A stretch of DNA of 64,000 bases from Wandonia haliotis (GTDB lineage Bacteria; Bacteroidota; Bacteroidia; Flavobacteriales_D; Crocinitomicaceae), in NCBI RefSeq assembly GCF_039523435.1, contig NZ_BAAAFH010000011.1, positions 186,001 to 250,000 on the forward strand. Reading direction: 5' to 3'. The position numbers and the translations under genes were made by a program. The notes below the pieces were generated by a model. The model did not search any database. It saw only the letters and a program-made list of their open reading frames with translations, and had not been told where the DNA came from. The stretch's first letter is position 1, and the number at the start of each line of letters is the position of its first letter. Below are positions 17,897-27,418 of the stretch, piece by piece.

Positions 17897-20119
17897 TTAT
17901 TCTTTCTCTACCGAATAGCGTTCTACTGTTTTCACTCCTTCAACTAATTCAAATTTAGAGATCAGTTGCTCCAGATGCTCCTTATCGTATACGAGTACCT
18001 GAATAATTCCTTCAAACATACCGTCATGGGCTTTAAAGGAAATTGATTTCATATTGACACGTTGTTGTTTAGATATGATGTCGGTGATATTATTGACGAT
18101 TCCCAGGTCATCATGCCCGATAAGACGAAGTGTTGCTTCTCGTTCCTGAGTATATTGGTTTTTCCATCTTGCCTTTATGATACGATACGCATATTTGGAC
18201 ATCATCTGTGTTGCATTGGGGCAGTTATCACGGTGAATTTTAATTCCGTCATTGATAGTAATAAAGCCAAATATATCATCGCCGGGTAGCGGATTACAGC
18301 ATTTTGCCATTTTGTAATCCATATTTTTGAAATCTTCACCGATGATAAGAGTATCCTCTTTGAGATTGATTTCTTTGATGGCAGATTTCTTTTCCCGTGA
18401 GTCTTTGATCTTCTCCATTGGCAGTTGAAGAAGTCCGTTTTTCAGCTCCAGTTCTTTGAGCCTTTTCAGATTGATTTTTCCTTTGGCAATAAGGAAGTAC
18501 AAATCAGTTGCAGAAGGAACATTGAAATATTTTTCCATGAACGTAATGTTCTCGGAAGAGAAAGGGATATTATACTGGTTCAGTTTTCGTTCCAGAATTT
18601 CTTTTCCGTCTCCGCCTATTACTCTTCGCTCTTCCTTCAGTGCCATTTTGATCTTCTGCTTGGCACGTGCGGTTGTTACCATTTTTAGCCATTCTTCCTT
18701 GGGCTTTTGTTTGGAAGAAGTTATAATTTCTACCTGGTCACCACTTTTTAATAAATGGGAAAGAGGGACCAGTTTGTTATTTACCTTGGCTCCGAGACAT
18801 TTTTCACCGATTTGCGTATGGATGTCAAAAGCAAAATCAAGCGTTGTAGCTCCATTCGGAAGAACGCGTAAATCTCCTTTGGGGGTAAACACATAAATCT
18901 CGTCTGTAAACAGATTCAGTTTGAATTCATCTATAAATTCCAGTGCATTTCCTCCTTCCGTGTTTTCAAGAAGATCACGTATTTCTGCAATCCATCGGTC
19001 GAATTTGGTATCCCCACCTTTCGACTCTTTGTACCGGTAATGAGCTGCGAATCCTTTTTCAGCTATTTCATCCATTCTTTTGGAACGGATTTGTACTTCT
19101 ACCCATTTTCCGGTAGGACTCATTACTGTTGTATGAAGTGACTCATATCCGTTTGCACGGGGTGTGGAAATCCAGTCTCTCAAACGATCCGGATTGGGTT
19201 GATAGAAATCTGTAACCAATGAATATATACGCCAGGCAGCAGCTTTTTCATCTGCCTCCGGAACATCTACAATAATACGAACGGCAAAAAGGTCGTAGAT
19301 TTCCTCAAAAGGAATTCCCTTCTTTTGCATTTTTCTCCAGATTGAAGAAATAGATTTGGTACGAGCTTTAATTTCAAAGGTATAACCTTCTTTTTCAAGA
19401 GCAACTTTAATAGGATAGATAAACCGACGTATAAACCGATTCCTTACGTCTTTTGTCTTTTCCAGTTTCTCTTCTAACTCTGAATAAATTTGGGGTTCCT
19501 TATACCGAAGAGCAAGGTCTTCCAACTCACTTTTGACTGAATAAAGTCCGAGACGATGTGCTAAAGGTGCATACAGAAACAAGGTTTCGCTGGCAATTTT
19601 AAGACGCTTGTCATAGCGCATACTTCCCAGTGTACGCATATTGTGAAGGCGGTCGGCCAGTTTAATCATTACTACCCGGAGATCATCCGAAATAGTAAGA
19701 ATCATTTTTCGGAAATTTTCAGCCTGTATGGAGAGATTCTCGTCAAAAACCTCCGGAATCTTTGTCAGACCGTCAATGATCATTCTAACCTTGGGACCGA
19801 ACAAATCTTCTACATCTTCCAGTGTTATATGAGTATCTTCTACGGTGTCGTGTAATAAGGCACAGATGATAGCCGTAGGACCCAGCCCCATTTCTTCCGC
19901 ACAAATTCTCGCAACAGCAATAGGATGATAGATATACGGTTCTCCGCTTTTCCTCCGCATGTCTTTGTGTGCTTCTACTGCTACATCAAATGCCTTTCGG
20001 ATGAGACGAGTATCTTCTTTATCCCGCTTATCTTTACTGGCTCTCAATAAGCCTTTAAATGCGTTCAGAATTTCCTTACGTTCTTTTTCCAAATCAATTT
20101 CAGGTGCAGTATTGCTCAT
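17897..20119 (-). CDS. RelA/SpoT bifunctional (p)ppGpp synthetase/hydrolase
   Basis: 740-residue alarmone enzyme. The N-terminal HD hydrolase domain (about 45-200) keeps the catalytic HD pair at His90-Asp91 in LLHDTVEDT. The synthetase domain (about 235-365) keeps RDWISTPRANGYESLHT and EVQIRS. TGS (about 400-465), a zinc-finger-like stretch with CCNPLPGDD near 615 and a C-terminal ACT domain (about 665-735) follow, the full long-RSH order. It probably serves as the main stringent-response enzyme. Upstream on the minus strand a near-consensus -7 box (CATCTTTG) lies at 20148-20155. No co-transcribed partner. Confidence 0.95.
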   Translation of the reverse strand: MSNTAPEIDLEKERKEILNAFKGLLRASKDKRDKEDTRLIRKAFDVAVEAHKDMRRKSGEPYIYHPIAVARICAEEMGLGPTAIICALLHDTVEDTHITLEDVEDLFGPKVRMIIDGLTKIPEVFDENLSIQAENFRKMILTISDDLRVVMIKLADRLHNMRTLGSMRYDKRLKIASETLFLYAPLAHRLGLYSVKSELEDLALRYKEPQIYSELEEKLEKTKDVRNRFIRRFIYPIKVALEKEGYTFEIKARTKSISSIWRKMQKKGIPFEEIYDLFAVRIIVDVPEADEKAAAWRIYSLVTDFYQPNPDRLRDWISTPRANGYESLHTTVMSPTGKWVEVQIRSKRMDEIAEKGFAAHYRYKESKGGDTKFDRWIAEIRDLLENTEGGNALEFIDEFKLNLFTDEIYVFTPKGDLRVLPNGATTLDFAFDIHTQIGEKCLGAKVNNKLVPLSHLLKSGDQVEIITSSKQKPKEEWLKMVTTARAKQKIKMALKEERRVIGGDGKEILERKLNQYNIPFSSENITFMEKYFNVPSATDLYFLIAKGKINLKRLKELELKNGLLQLPMEKIKDSREKKSAIKEINLKEDTLIIGEDFKNMDYKMAKCCNPLPGDDIFGFITINDGIKIHRDNCPNATQMMSKYAYRIIKARWKNQYTQEREATLRLIGHDDLGIVNNITDIISKQQRVNMKSISFKAHDGMFEGIIQVLVYDKEHLEQLISKFELVEGVKTVERYSVEKE

Positions 20120-20287
20120 AAAAACTCACAATTTTTCAGGATTCATACAAAGATGCTAAAAAATAAGGTGTAAAAATTAGTTCTGTTTCCGGAAATAACG
20201 AACAGTAGAATGCTGAAAAGTACAGAAGGCATTTTTTGAAAGAAAGGATTGGAATGTAAAGTAAGAGGAAGTCTGTCGAATCTTCTG

Positions 20288-20295
20288 TATTTTTG
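20288..20295 (+). promoter_or_regulatory. -7 box of the asparagine-synthetase-like gene
   Basis: TATTTTTG matches TAnnTTTG. It overlaps the TTG at 20293 that would extend the reading frame upstream, so translation more likely begins at ATG 20311, 15 nt after the box. Confidence 0.6.
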
Positions 20296-20310
20296 TCGAA
20301 AATATCTGAG

Positions 20311-21768
20311 ATGGGAAAAGAGTTGTTTGGAAATTTTCAGCAGGTAAAGGAGAGGGTTACGTTCCCTTATGAGTTTAACAGCGAGTTGTTGCGTATAAAT
20401 GGATTTGAAAAAGAGTTTGTCCAGAAGGATAAGCGACTGTTTATCTCAGGTAATAATACATTTTGGAAAACCTTTGACTTTGCATCTTTTCTTACGATGA
20501 TTGATTCGGATGTTGCTAAAGCGTTACATACATGTAAAGGTGGTTTTTCAGGTATTGTATACGATGAAAGTGAACAACAAATTCTTGTTTTCTCTGATTC
20601 ATTCGGACTCTTTCCAATCTATTTTGTTCATGATCCCTATAAAGCGTTTTTTAGTTCTTCTTTAAGACGGATACTCGATGAAGGGATTATCGAAAAAGAA
20701 ATAGATGCAACGGTGCTGTTGGATTATTTTCGTTTTGGAAGTTTTCTGCCGGGTACCACATTGTTCAGAGGAGTTCACCAACTGAAACCGGGAAACTATC
20801 TGCGGATTTCTGAAGATCATTTCTCAGAAAACACTTATTTTTCGTGGAATAAACGCTTTATTTCAAATTTTAGTTCCGTTGAACAAGTGTTCACAGAGAT
20901 AGATAATCTAAAAAATGGACTTGAAGAAATCGAATATACTCCAATTGTTCCCAGATTTAAAGAGTTCAGGGAGTTTACCGACACCATTGATGTGCCGTTC
21001 ACACCTTCTGTAGTAACCCGAATTTCTCAGCCCGGTTGGAGTGAAGTATTTGCTGCAAAAGAGATCTTTGAAGGTTTGCCGGAATTAAACCGGAAGAAAT
21101 GGCCCATGAGTTTTTCTCCTGCTCTTCGAACAATGATTTATCGTTTGGGGTTATGGAGGTGGAAAGGACTGGAAGGGCAGTGGAAGAAAGAAAAACTGCA
21201 ACAAGAATATTGGGATATTGAATTTTTGTATCAGTTCGAATATCAAATAATTAAAGATGTTTATTTAAAGAAATTATTTAATTGGGAGGAATGGCCGAAA
21301 AATGGTGTGTTTACTTTTCTTCATGATCAGTTGGGGTATGGAAAAGATGGATATGCATACCCGGTTTTTGGTCGTCTTTCGTTAGCAGAAATCTGGATCT
21401 CTCTGTTAAGTATTCAAGTTCCTTTTTTGCGTTACCTATTTCAAAAGGAAGATGGTACAATTGATTATCCCAACCTTGATAAAGAATTATATATGTATGT
21501 AATGAGTGTTCCTGATGGTTTGAAAGAGCCGGAATATCAAGGTAATCTGGCCAGCGTATACGGAAAAGATACATTACCGGAAAAAACGACTGTTTTAATG
21601 GATTTTATTTCCGAAGAGGACTGGACTGCTTTTACCTCCGGAATACAGCATCTACCTTATTGTAATCATAAAGAATTGTTTGCTCTGGTGCAATCAAATA
21701 GTGAGAAATATCAGCATATTTTAATTTTGGGAATTTGGCTAGATCAGGTGATGAATCAGGGCAATTAA
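20311..21768 (+). CDS. Degenerate asparagine-synthetase-like / class II glutamine amidotransferase-fold protein
   Basis: 485 residues from ATG 20311. Residues about 76-165 follow the C-terminal half of the class II glutaminase domain of asparagine synthetases: GGFSGIVYDE, SDSFGLFPIYF where RDxxGxxPLYY is usual, FFSSSLRRIL, then LFRGVHQLKPGNYL. The nucleophilic Cys expected just after the initiator Met is absent. After about residue 180, where the ATP-pyrophosphatase SGGLDS loop should lie, no such motif is found; the remaining ~300 residues, rich in Trp, Leu and Glu, show no recognised domain. It is therefore probably not an active synthetase. It precedes two T9SS cargo genes on the same strand. 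Confidence 0.6.
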   Translation: MGKELFGNFQQVKERVTFPYEFNSELLRINGFEKEFVQKDKRLFISGNNTFWKTFDFASFLTMIDSDVAKALHTCKGGFSGIVYDESEQQILVFSDSFGLFPIYFVHDPYKAFFSSSLRRILDEGIIEKEIDATVLLDYFRFGSFLPGTTLFRGVHQLKPGNYLRISEDHFSENTYFSWNKRFISNFSSVEQVFTEIDNLKNGLEEIEYTPIVPRFKEFREFTDTIDVPFTPSVVTRISQPGWSEVFAAKEIFEGLPELNRKKWPMSFSPALRTMIYRLGLWRWKGLEGQWKKEKLQQEYWDIEFLYQFEYQIIKDVYLKKLFNWEEWPKNGVFTFLHDQLGYGKDGYAYPVFGRLSLAEIWISLLSIQVPFLRYLFQKEDGTIDYPNLDKELYMYVMSVPDGLKEPEYQGNLASVYGKDTLPEKTTVLMDFISEEDWTAFTSGIQHLPYCNHKELFALVQSNSEKYQHILILGIWLDQVMNQGN

Positions 21769-21818
21769 TTGTTTTACAGTAGTCTATGTGAGTTTAGGGG
21801 CTTTTATTTAAAAAATTA

Positions 21819-21844
21819 TATATTTGCTTAAATAAAAGGAGGGG
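21819..21844 (+). promoter_or_regulatory. -7 box and strong Shine-Dalgarno of the T9SS type A cargo gene
   Basis: TATATTTG at 21819-21826 matches the -7 consensus. AGGAGGGG at 21837-21844 is an unusually strong Shine-Dalgarno sequence for this genome, 5 nt before ATG 21850. Together they fix that start. Confidence 0.65.
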
Positions 21845-21849
21845 AATCA

Positions 21850-23220
21850 ATGGGGAGAGTTTTGATTTTTAAGCTTTTTATAGGACTGCCGTTACTACTT
21901 CATTTAATTAGTTTTTCACAATCAAGTGTAACGCGTATTTATACGGACCATAATGGCTTTTTTACAAGTGCTGTAGGTAGTCCTGTATCTGTTGATGTGG
22001 CAACACATCATTTATTAGCTTTTCAAACGGGTGGGACTGTATGGTCTACAGGAGTGGATGATGTAACGTTGACAACGAATTCAGTGACTTTTTCAGCACA
22101 AAGTTTTCAGGCCATGCCGGCATCGGTTAATGGGAATAACAGTAGTGCTGTAATTGGAATTGGTCGACAGTATGGCGGATATATAGGGTCGGGAGGATGC
22201 AACCCTTCTGTGGCACCACCCTTCGGAAGTAATGTATCAGCCTATTTAACGGATGGAACAAATGGATTGGATATTTCTACTGCTATTTTTAATATCGGAG
22301 GAGACATTGAATACGGTGTTTCGGCAATTGCTGATGTATCCATAGGAGATGGTATTCCGGATATACTGATTACACAAACGGGAGATCTGAACAGTTTGGT
22401 CGGAGATCGATTCCGCTTTTTGGACGCATCAGATAATATTGTAGGTAACGAGGTACAGGTTAACTTCTCCGGAGTGGATATTGTTGCAAGACCGTATTGG
22501 AAGTTCTATGATCTGAGTGATTTAAGTTGCGGAGCCTCTACGGCAAGTACGCGGGATCTCCGGCTTCTTGTGTTTGACTTTGCTGACCTGGGAATAACCA
22601 CATCCAACTATTCGGATATTGTCAAATTTCAGCATCAGATGACTCCTAACAGTGATATTGCATTTGTTGCATACAATACAACTTCAATAGATATTATGCC
22701 TATAACGTTGCTGTATTTTACAGCAGAAATGAAGGGTAGAGAAGTTTATTTGAGCTGGAAAACGGCTTCTGAGCTTGATAATGATTACTTTACGGTAGAG
22801 CGCAGTCAGGACGGTATTGAATGGGAAAAAGTAATTAGACACCCTGGGGCAGGTAATTCTCAGGAAGAAATTAGTTACGAAGAAGTTGACCTTCAGCCTT
22901 TACCTGGTCTTTCTTATTATCGATTGAAACAAACTGACTTTGATGGAACAACTTCTGTTTCTGATATTGTAGCAGTAAATTTTGAAGACAAAGCGACCGT
23001 CGTTTATCCTAATCCGGTGGAAGATGTTTTATTCATCCGCGGAAAAAATCTAAAATCATCTGAATTATTTATTTCTAATCCTGTTGGGCAAGATGTAACA
23101 ACGATGATTCCGATTATTTCTGCCGGAAATAATTTACTCCAATTTGATAGCAGCAAATTAAAATCCGGATATTATTTTATCCATTGCAACGGAGAGGTTT
23201 ATCCGTTTCATAAACAATGA
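21850..23220 (+). CDS. Secreted protein with T9SS type A sorting domain
   Basis: 456 residues. A signal peptide (hydrophobic to about residue 23) directs Sec export. The ~250-residue middle has no recognised domain. A beta-sandwich follows with the motif LLYFTAEMKGREVYLSWKTA near residue 285, then the T9SS C-terminal domain from VYPNPVEDV (about residue 384) to a short YPFHKQ end, giving export across the outer membrane and probable surface attachment. The porQ-like gene at 39667 encodes part of the same system. Function of the cargo is unknown. Preceded by a -7 box and a strong Shine-Dalgarno. Confidence 0.85.
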   Translation: MGRVLIFKLFIGLPLLLHLISFSQSSVTRIYTDHNGFFTSAVGSPVSVDVATHHLLAFQTGGTVWSTGVDDVTLTTNSVTFSAQSFQAMPASVNGNNSSAVIGIGRQYGGYIGSGGCNPSVAPPFGSNVSAYLTDGTNGLDISTAIFNIGGDIEYGVSAIADVSIGDGIPDILITQTGDLNSLVGDRFRFLDASDNIVGNEVQVNFSGVDIVARPYWKFYDLSDLSCGASTASTRDLRLLVFDFADLGITTSNYSDIVKFQHQMTPNSDIAFVAYNTTSIDIMPITLLYFTAEMKGREVYLSWKTASELDNDYFTVERSQDGIEWEKVIRHPGAGNSQEEISYEEVDLQPLPGLSYYRLKQTDFDGTTSVSDIVAVNFEDKATVVYPNPVEDVLFIRGKNLKSSELFISNPVGQDVTTMIPIISAGNNLLQFDSSKLKSGYYFIHCNGEVYPFHKQ

Positions 23221-23355
23221 TTTGAAGATAATTTCTTCTGCTCGTTTTTTATACACGACACTATTTCCTCCTATCCCTACCATCTAAGAAGCCTGGAGCA
23301 AAAAGGCAACAGTTAGATAAAAAAGTCGTCAATTGTATAATGTTAACCTGTTTCT

Positions 23356-26300
23356 ATGTTTAAACGAAATCTATTATTACTGGTACTAAGCCTGAATATT
23401 TTTGTAGTATTCGGACAAAATGAAGCCAATAACTGGTATTTTGGATATAATGCCGGATTAAGTTTCAGTACAGATCCTCCGACACCTCTTACCAATGGTG
23501 CACTGGTTACAGGAGAGGGAAGTGCTGTCATTTCAGATGTAAATGGTAATCTGTTGTTTTATACAGATGGAAGTACAGTCTGGAATGCTAATCACGTAGT
23601 TATGCCTAACGGAACTGGGCTTTTGGGAAATAGTTCCTCTGCACAATCAGCAATAATAATTCCGAAACCGGGAAGTTTAACTAACTACTACATCATTACT
23701 GTTCCAGTGAATGGAACAGTTGGTATGCGATATTCTGAAGTGGATATGACCTTAGATGGTGGTTTAGGAGGAGTATTACCTGCTAACAAAAATACCTTTA
23801 TGTTTCAACCCTCGTCAGAGAAAGTAACAGCTATTAAGCACGCGAATGGTGTATATTATTGGGTTGTGGGACGAGGAAATAGTTCGGACAGAAATTATTA
23901 TTCTTTTTTGATAGATTGCGAAGGAGTTAATTTAACACCTGTAATATCATCGAATGTAAGTTTGACTAATGGAGAGAATTGGGGATATCTTGTAGGTTCT
24001 CCGGATGGTACTAAAATTGCATCTGCGAGTAGTTCATCAGGAATTGAAATTGCTGATTTTGATAATTCAACAGGGCTTATTTCTAACAATTTGTTTTTAG
24101 GTTCTTTGAACTATTCTGGGGTGACGGGAGGAAACTATGGTATCGCTTTTTCATCCAATAGTACCGTTTTGTATGCTTCAAGTATACATTCCTGGGCACT
24201 GGTCCAATGGGATCTTACAGCTGCAAATATACCTCTTTCAAATACATTAATTGGTTATACCAGTGGTAGTGGAGGAGCACGGCCTAATTATAGAGGTGGT
24301 GCATTACAATTAGCGAAAGATGGTAAAATATATGTAGCGGAAACAGGATTAAGTTCCCTGGGAGTGATTAATTCTCCTAATACAATTGGTACTGGTTGTA
24401 ATTTCGTCAATTCTCAGGTGTCCCTTGGTGGACGTGTGTGCAGATTAGGACTACCTCCTTTTATGACCTCCCTTTTTATGGAAGAATCAGAAATTATAAC
24501 TTCAAACGAATGTGTGGACGATTCCACCCATTTTTCTGTTAGTGGAGCAGGAATCCTGGATTCGTTGCGATGGAATTTTGGAGATCCTTCCTCTCCTGAT
24601 AATGAAAGTAATTTAGTAAACAGTGCACATGTATATTCAAGCCCCGGACAATATACAATTACTTTGATTCGGTATTTAGATTGTATTTCAGATACAACAA
24701 TAGCAGATATAACAATTCATGATTACCGAAGATCGACAAGAGACATTAGTTTGTGCAGACAAGGAACGTATACTTTACCTGGTGGAGGAATAGTAAGTCA
24801 GTCGGGTACGTATTATGATACGATTTCTTCCCAAACAATTCCTTATTGTGATAGTGTTATCACAACTATAATTTCTATCCCGGATGTTAATTTTACAGTG
24901 TCCGATGATGATACGATTTGTCGGGGTCAAAACACTCAACTACTTGCGCAGGGAGCCATGGAATATAGTTGGCAGACGGACCCCTCATTAAGTGCGGATG
25001 ATATTCCCGACCCTATAGCCACACCTTCGGCTACAACAACATACTATGTGACGGGAAAAGTTCGGATAGGGAATAACTTAGTTGAAAACGGGGATTTCGA
25101 AAATGGAAACACAGACTTTAGTTCTGGTTATATGTACGGTGATCCTGATGCAATATCCGGCCCCGGTTATTATACAGTGAACACGGGTGTTACTAATACC
25201 TGGTGGCCTAACTGTGGAGACCATACCTCTGGAGCTGGAAACGCTTTAATTGCAGACGGAGCGGATGGTACATCGGGTGTTCCTTCCGGAACTAATATTT
25301 GGTGTCAGAATGTATTAGTAGAACCTAATACAGAATATGCATTTTCTTTGTGGTTAACAAATGCCAATAGTGCCGGAGCGACTTCATTACTTGATTTTTC
25401 TATTAATGGAGCACAGATAGGAGCGACACAACAAACATTGTTGGCATCTTGTCAGTGGAATGAGTTTTATGTGATATGGAATTCAGGTAGTAATACGGTT
25501 GCTAATATTTGTGTTAGCGAATCATCAGGAACGCAGCCAGGAAATGACTTTGCTATTGATGACATTTCACTGTACAAACTTTGCGATGTTGTGGATAGTG
25601 TAACTATTGTAGTAAGTGATCCGCAAATACAGGTTGATGATCAGAGAAATGTTACCTGTTTTGGTTTGAGTGATGGAAGTGTAACCGTTTCCTGTACAGG
25701 AGGGTTTGAAAATTATAGCTACAGTTGGGATTCAACGCCAGTACAGAATACGGCTACTGCAAGTGGTCTGCCTGTGGGAGGATATACTGTGACAGTTGTG
25801 GATCGGTTTAACTGTTCAGTTAGCGAAAGTATAACGATAACTGAACCGGACGAACTAGTAGCGATTGTTTCCGGAGTTTCAAATGCGTCCTGTTTCGGTT
25901 CAGATGATGGTACTATTGAAGTGGGAGTCACCGGAGGAACTGGGCAGTACATCTACAGTTGGAATACAACTCCTATTCAAACGACATATATAGCGAATAA
26001 TCTGGAAGCAGGGAGTTATACGGCTACAGTAACAGATGAAAACAATTGTTCTGCGACCGTCACTCAGGTGATTACTGAACCAACAGAAGTTGAGGTGACA
26101 AGTACTCAGATAAATCATGTTTCGTGTTTTGGTTTAAGTGATGGGAGTACAACTGTTGAGGCTAGTGGGGGAACAGGTAATCACACATACGTTTGGAATA
26201 CGAATCCTGTACAGAATGGAGCAACAGCTAACGGGTTGAGTGCAGGAACCTATCAGGTGACTGTAACGGATGAGAATAATTGTACCAGCAGCCTTGAAAT

Positions 26301-27348
26301 AGAAATTACGGAACCAGATGATTTACTGGTAACATTGACCTCTGACGAGATGCTGGTATGTCCCGGAGAAAACGTCACTCTCTTGGCAGTAGCGCAGGGA
26401 GGTACTCCAGGTTATACAATTAACTGGAATAATGGTTTACCTGTCGATCAATGGAGTCCGACAGTAACGATGACAACCCCGGAAACTTATTCGGCTACTG
26501 TCACTGATCAAAACCAATGCTCTGCTACTGCTAGTATTACAATTGATGTTGTTGTTCTTCCTATCGCGAATTTTAATGGAAGTAATCTGGTAGGTTGTGC
26601 TCCGCTTGATGTTCAGTTAAATAATTTATCTACAGGTGTGTACGCCACCTGTGAATGGGAGATTGAAAATGAGGGGGTAATTACTGATTGCGGTACCGTA
26701 GAAAGACAGGTAAATTCATTGGGGTGTCACGATGTTACCCTTACATTATATACAGTTGAAGGGTGTTCAGTAGATATTACGATGGATAATTACATTTGTG
26801 TTGAACCACAGCCGGTAGCCAATTTTTCAGCCAGTCATTATGATTTAACAACATTAGACACAGAAATAGAATTTACCAATCAATCCCTTCATGCGACAAA
26901 CTATGAATGGGATTTTGGAGATGAGTTTGGGTATTCTAATGAGGAACATCCGACGTATGTGTACAGTTATGAAGAATCTGATGTATACCTGATAACTTTA
27001 ATTGCTTCGAACAATATTGGTTGTGCTGACACAACTTATCAGGAAATCAGGATAACAGAAGAAGAGCTGTTTTATGTTCCGAATACCTTTACACCAGATG
27101 GGGACAAGTTTAACCCGGTGTTCAAACCGGTTATCACTTCAGGTGTTGATATTTATGACTACAGGTTACTTGTTTTTAATCGCTGGGGTGAAATTCTCTT
27201 TGAATCATATCATCCGGAAGTAGGATGGGACGGTACTTATGGTGGTATACCATGTCAGGACGGAGCGTATATCTGGCAAATAGAAATGAAATCAACGGAA
27301 AGTGATAAGAAAAAAATTGTTACCGGACACGTTAATTTATTGAGGTAA
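23356..27348 (+). CDS. Large secreted adhesin-like protein, PKD + SprB repeats, T9SS type B sorting domain
   Basis: 1330 residues with a signal peptide ending near FVVFGQ. A beta-propeller-like N-terminal half (to about 380) is followed by a PKD-like domain (about 385-455), a carbohydrate-binding-like beta-sandwich (about 575-745), three tandem ~75-residue SprB-type repeats (about 766-988) and one or two further PKD-like domains (last about 1151-1235). The gliding-motility-associated type B sorting domain starts at about 1241 (VPNTFTPDGDKFNP). Relatives include SprB-like motility adhesins; adhesion is inferred. Type B proteins usually need a PorP/SprF-like partner, which is not adjacent. Closed by a terminator. 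Confidence 0.88.
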   Translation: MFKRNLLLLVLSLNIFVVFGQNEANNWYFGYNAGLSFSTDPPTPLTNGALVTGEGSAVISDVNGNLLFYTDGSTVWNANHVVMPNGTGLLGNSSSAQSAIIIPKPGSLTNYYIITVPVNGTVGMRYSEVDMTLDGGLGGVLPANKNTFMFQPSSEKVTAIKHANGVYYWVVGRGNSSDRNYYSFLIDCEGVNLTPVISSNVSLTNGENWGYLVGSPDGTKIASASSSSGIEIADFDNSTGLISNNLFLGSLNYSGVTGGNYGIAFSSNSTVLYASSIHSWALVQWDLTAANIPLSNTLIGYTSGSGGARPNYRGGALQLAKDGKIYVAETGLSSLGVINSPNTIGTGCNFVNSQVSLGGRVCRLGLPPFMTSLFMEESEIITSNECVDDSTHFSVSGAGILDSLRWNFGDPSSPDNESNLVNSAHVYSSPGQYTITLIRYLDCISDTTIADITIHDYRRSTRDISLCRQGTYTLPGGGIVSQSGTYYDTISSQTIPYCDSVITTIISIPDVNFTVSDDDTICRGQNTQLLAQGAMEYSWQTDPSLSADDIPDPIATPSATTTYYVTGKVRIGNNLVENGDFENGNTDFSSGYMYGDPDAISGPGYYTVNTGVTNTWWPNCGDHTSGAGNALIADGADGTSGVPSGTNIWCQNVLVEPNTEYAFSLWLTNANSAGATSLLDFSINGAQIGATQQTLLASCQWNEFYVIWNSGSNTVANICVSESSGTQPGNDFAIDDISLYKLCDVVDSVTIVVSDPQIQVDDQRNVTCFGLSDGSVTVSCTGGFENYSYSWDSTPVQNTATASGLPVGGYTVTVVDRFNCSVSESITITEPDELVAIVSGVSNASCFGSDDGTIEVGVTGGTGQYIYSWNTTPIQTTYIANNLEAGSYTATVTDENNCSATVTQVITEPTEVEVTSTQINHVSCFGLSDGSTTVEASGGTGNHTYVWNTNPVQNGATANGLSAGTYQVTVTDENNCTSSLEIEITEPDDLLVTLTSDEMLVCPGENVTLLAVAQGGTPGYTINWNNGLPVDQWSPTVTMTTPETYSATVTDQNQCSATASITIDVVVLPIANFNGSNLVGCAPLDVQLNNLSTGVYATCEWEIENEGVITDCGTVERQVNSLGCHDVTLTLYTVEGCSVDITMDNYICVEPQPVANFSASHYDLTTLDTEIEFTNQSLHATNYEWDFGDEFGYSNEEHPTYVYSYEESDVYLITLIASNNIGCADTTYQEIRITEEELFYVPNTFTPDGDKFNPVFKPVITSGVDIYDYRLLVFNRWGEILFESYHPEVGWDGTYGGIPCQDGAYIWQIEMKSTESDKKKIVTGHVNLLR
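25651..26320 (+). repeat. Three tandem SprB-type repeats within the T9SS type B gene
   Basis: Three protein-level repeats of about 72-75 residues, each opening with a VxCFGLSDGS-like strand and closing with NNC...ITEP, at roughly 25651, 25882 and 26119. They are diverged at the DNA level, so they are old coding duplications rather than recent DNA repeats. Confidence 0.85.
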
Positions 27349-27369
27349 CCTGGTCCTTTCGCAGGAATG

Positions 27370-27399
27370 AAAAAGGAGCTTTGTACAAGGCTCCTTTTT
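27370..27399. terminator. Bidirectional intrinsic terminator between convergent genes
   Basis: A 10-bp stem AAAAAGGAGC / GCTCCTTTTT (27370-27379 with 27390-27399) provides a T tract in both directions. It sits between the T9SS type B gene (plus) and the 2OG oxygenase gene (minus) and can serve both. Confidence 0.9.
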
Positions 27400-27418
27400 A
27401 CGTAAATTGTAATGCTAT

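Noticed and set aside
20293..20310. TTG start for the asparagine-synthetase-like gene
   Set aside because: It overlaps the TATTTTTG -7 box; ATG 20311 is downstream of it.
20311..21768. Lasso-peptide or RiPP cyclase reading of the asparagine-synthetase-like gene
   Set aside because: The ATP-pyrophosphatase loop needed for cyclase chemistry is missing and no precursor or protease gene is adjacent.
25651..26320. Tandem repetition that could be taken for a CRISPR or DNA satellite
   Set aside because: The repetition is at protein level (SprB repeats), units are about 230 bp, diverged at the DNA level and in one reading frame.
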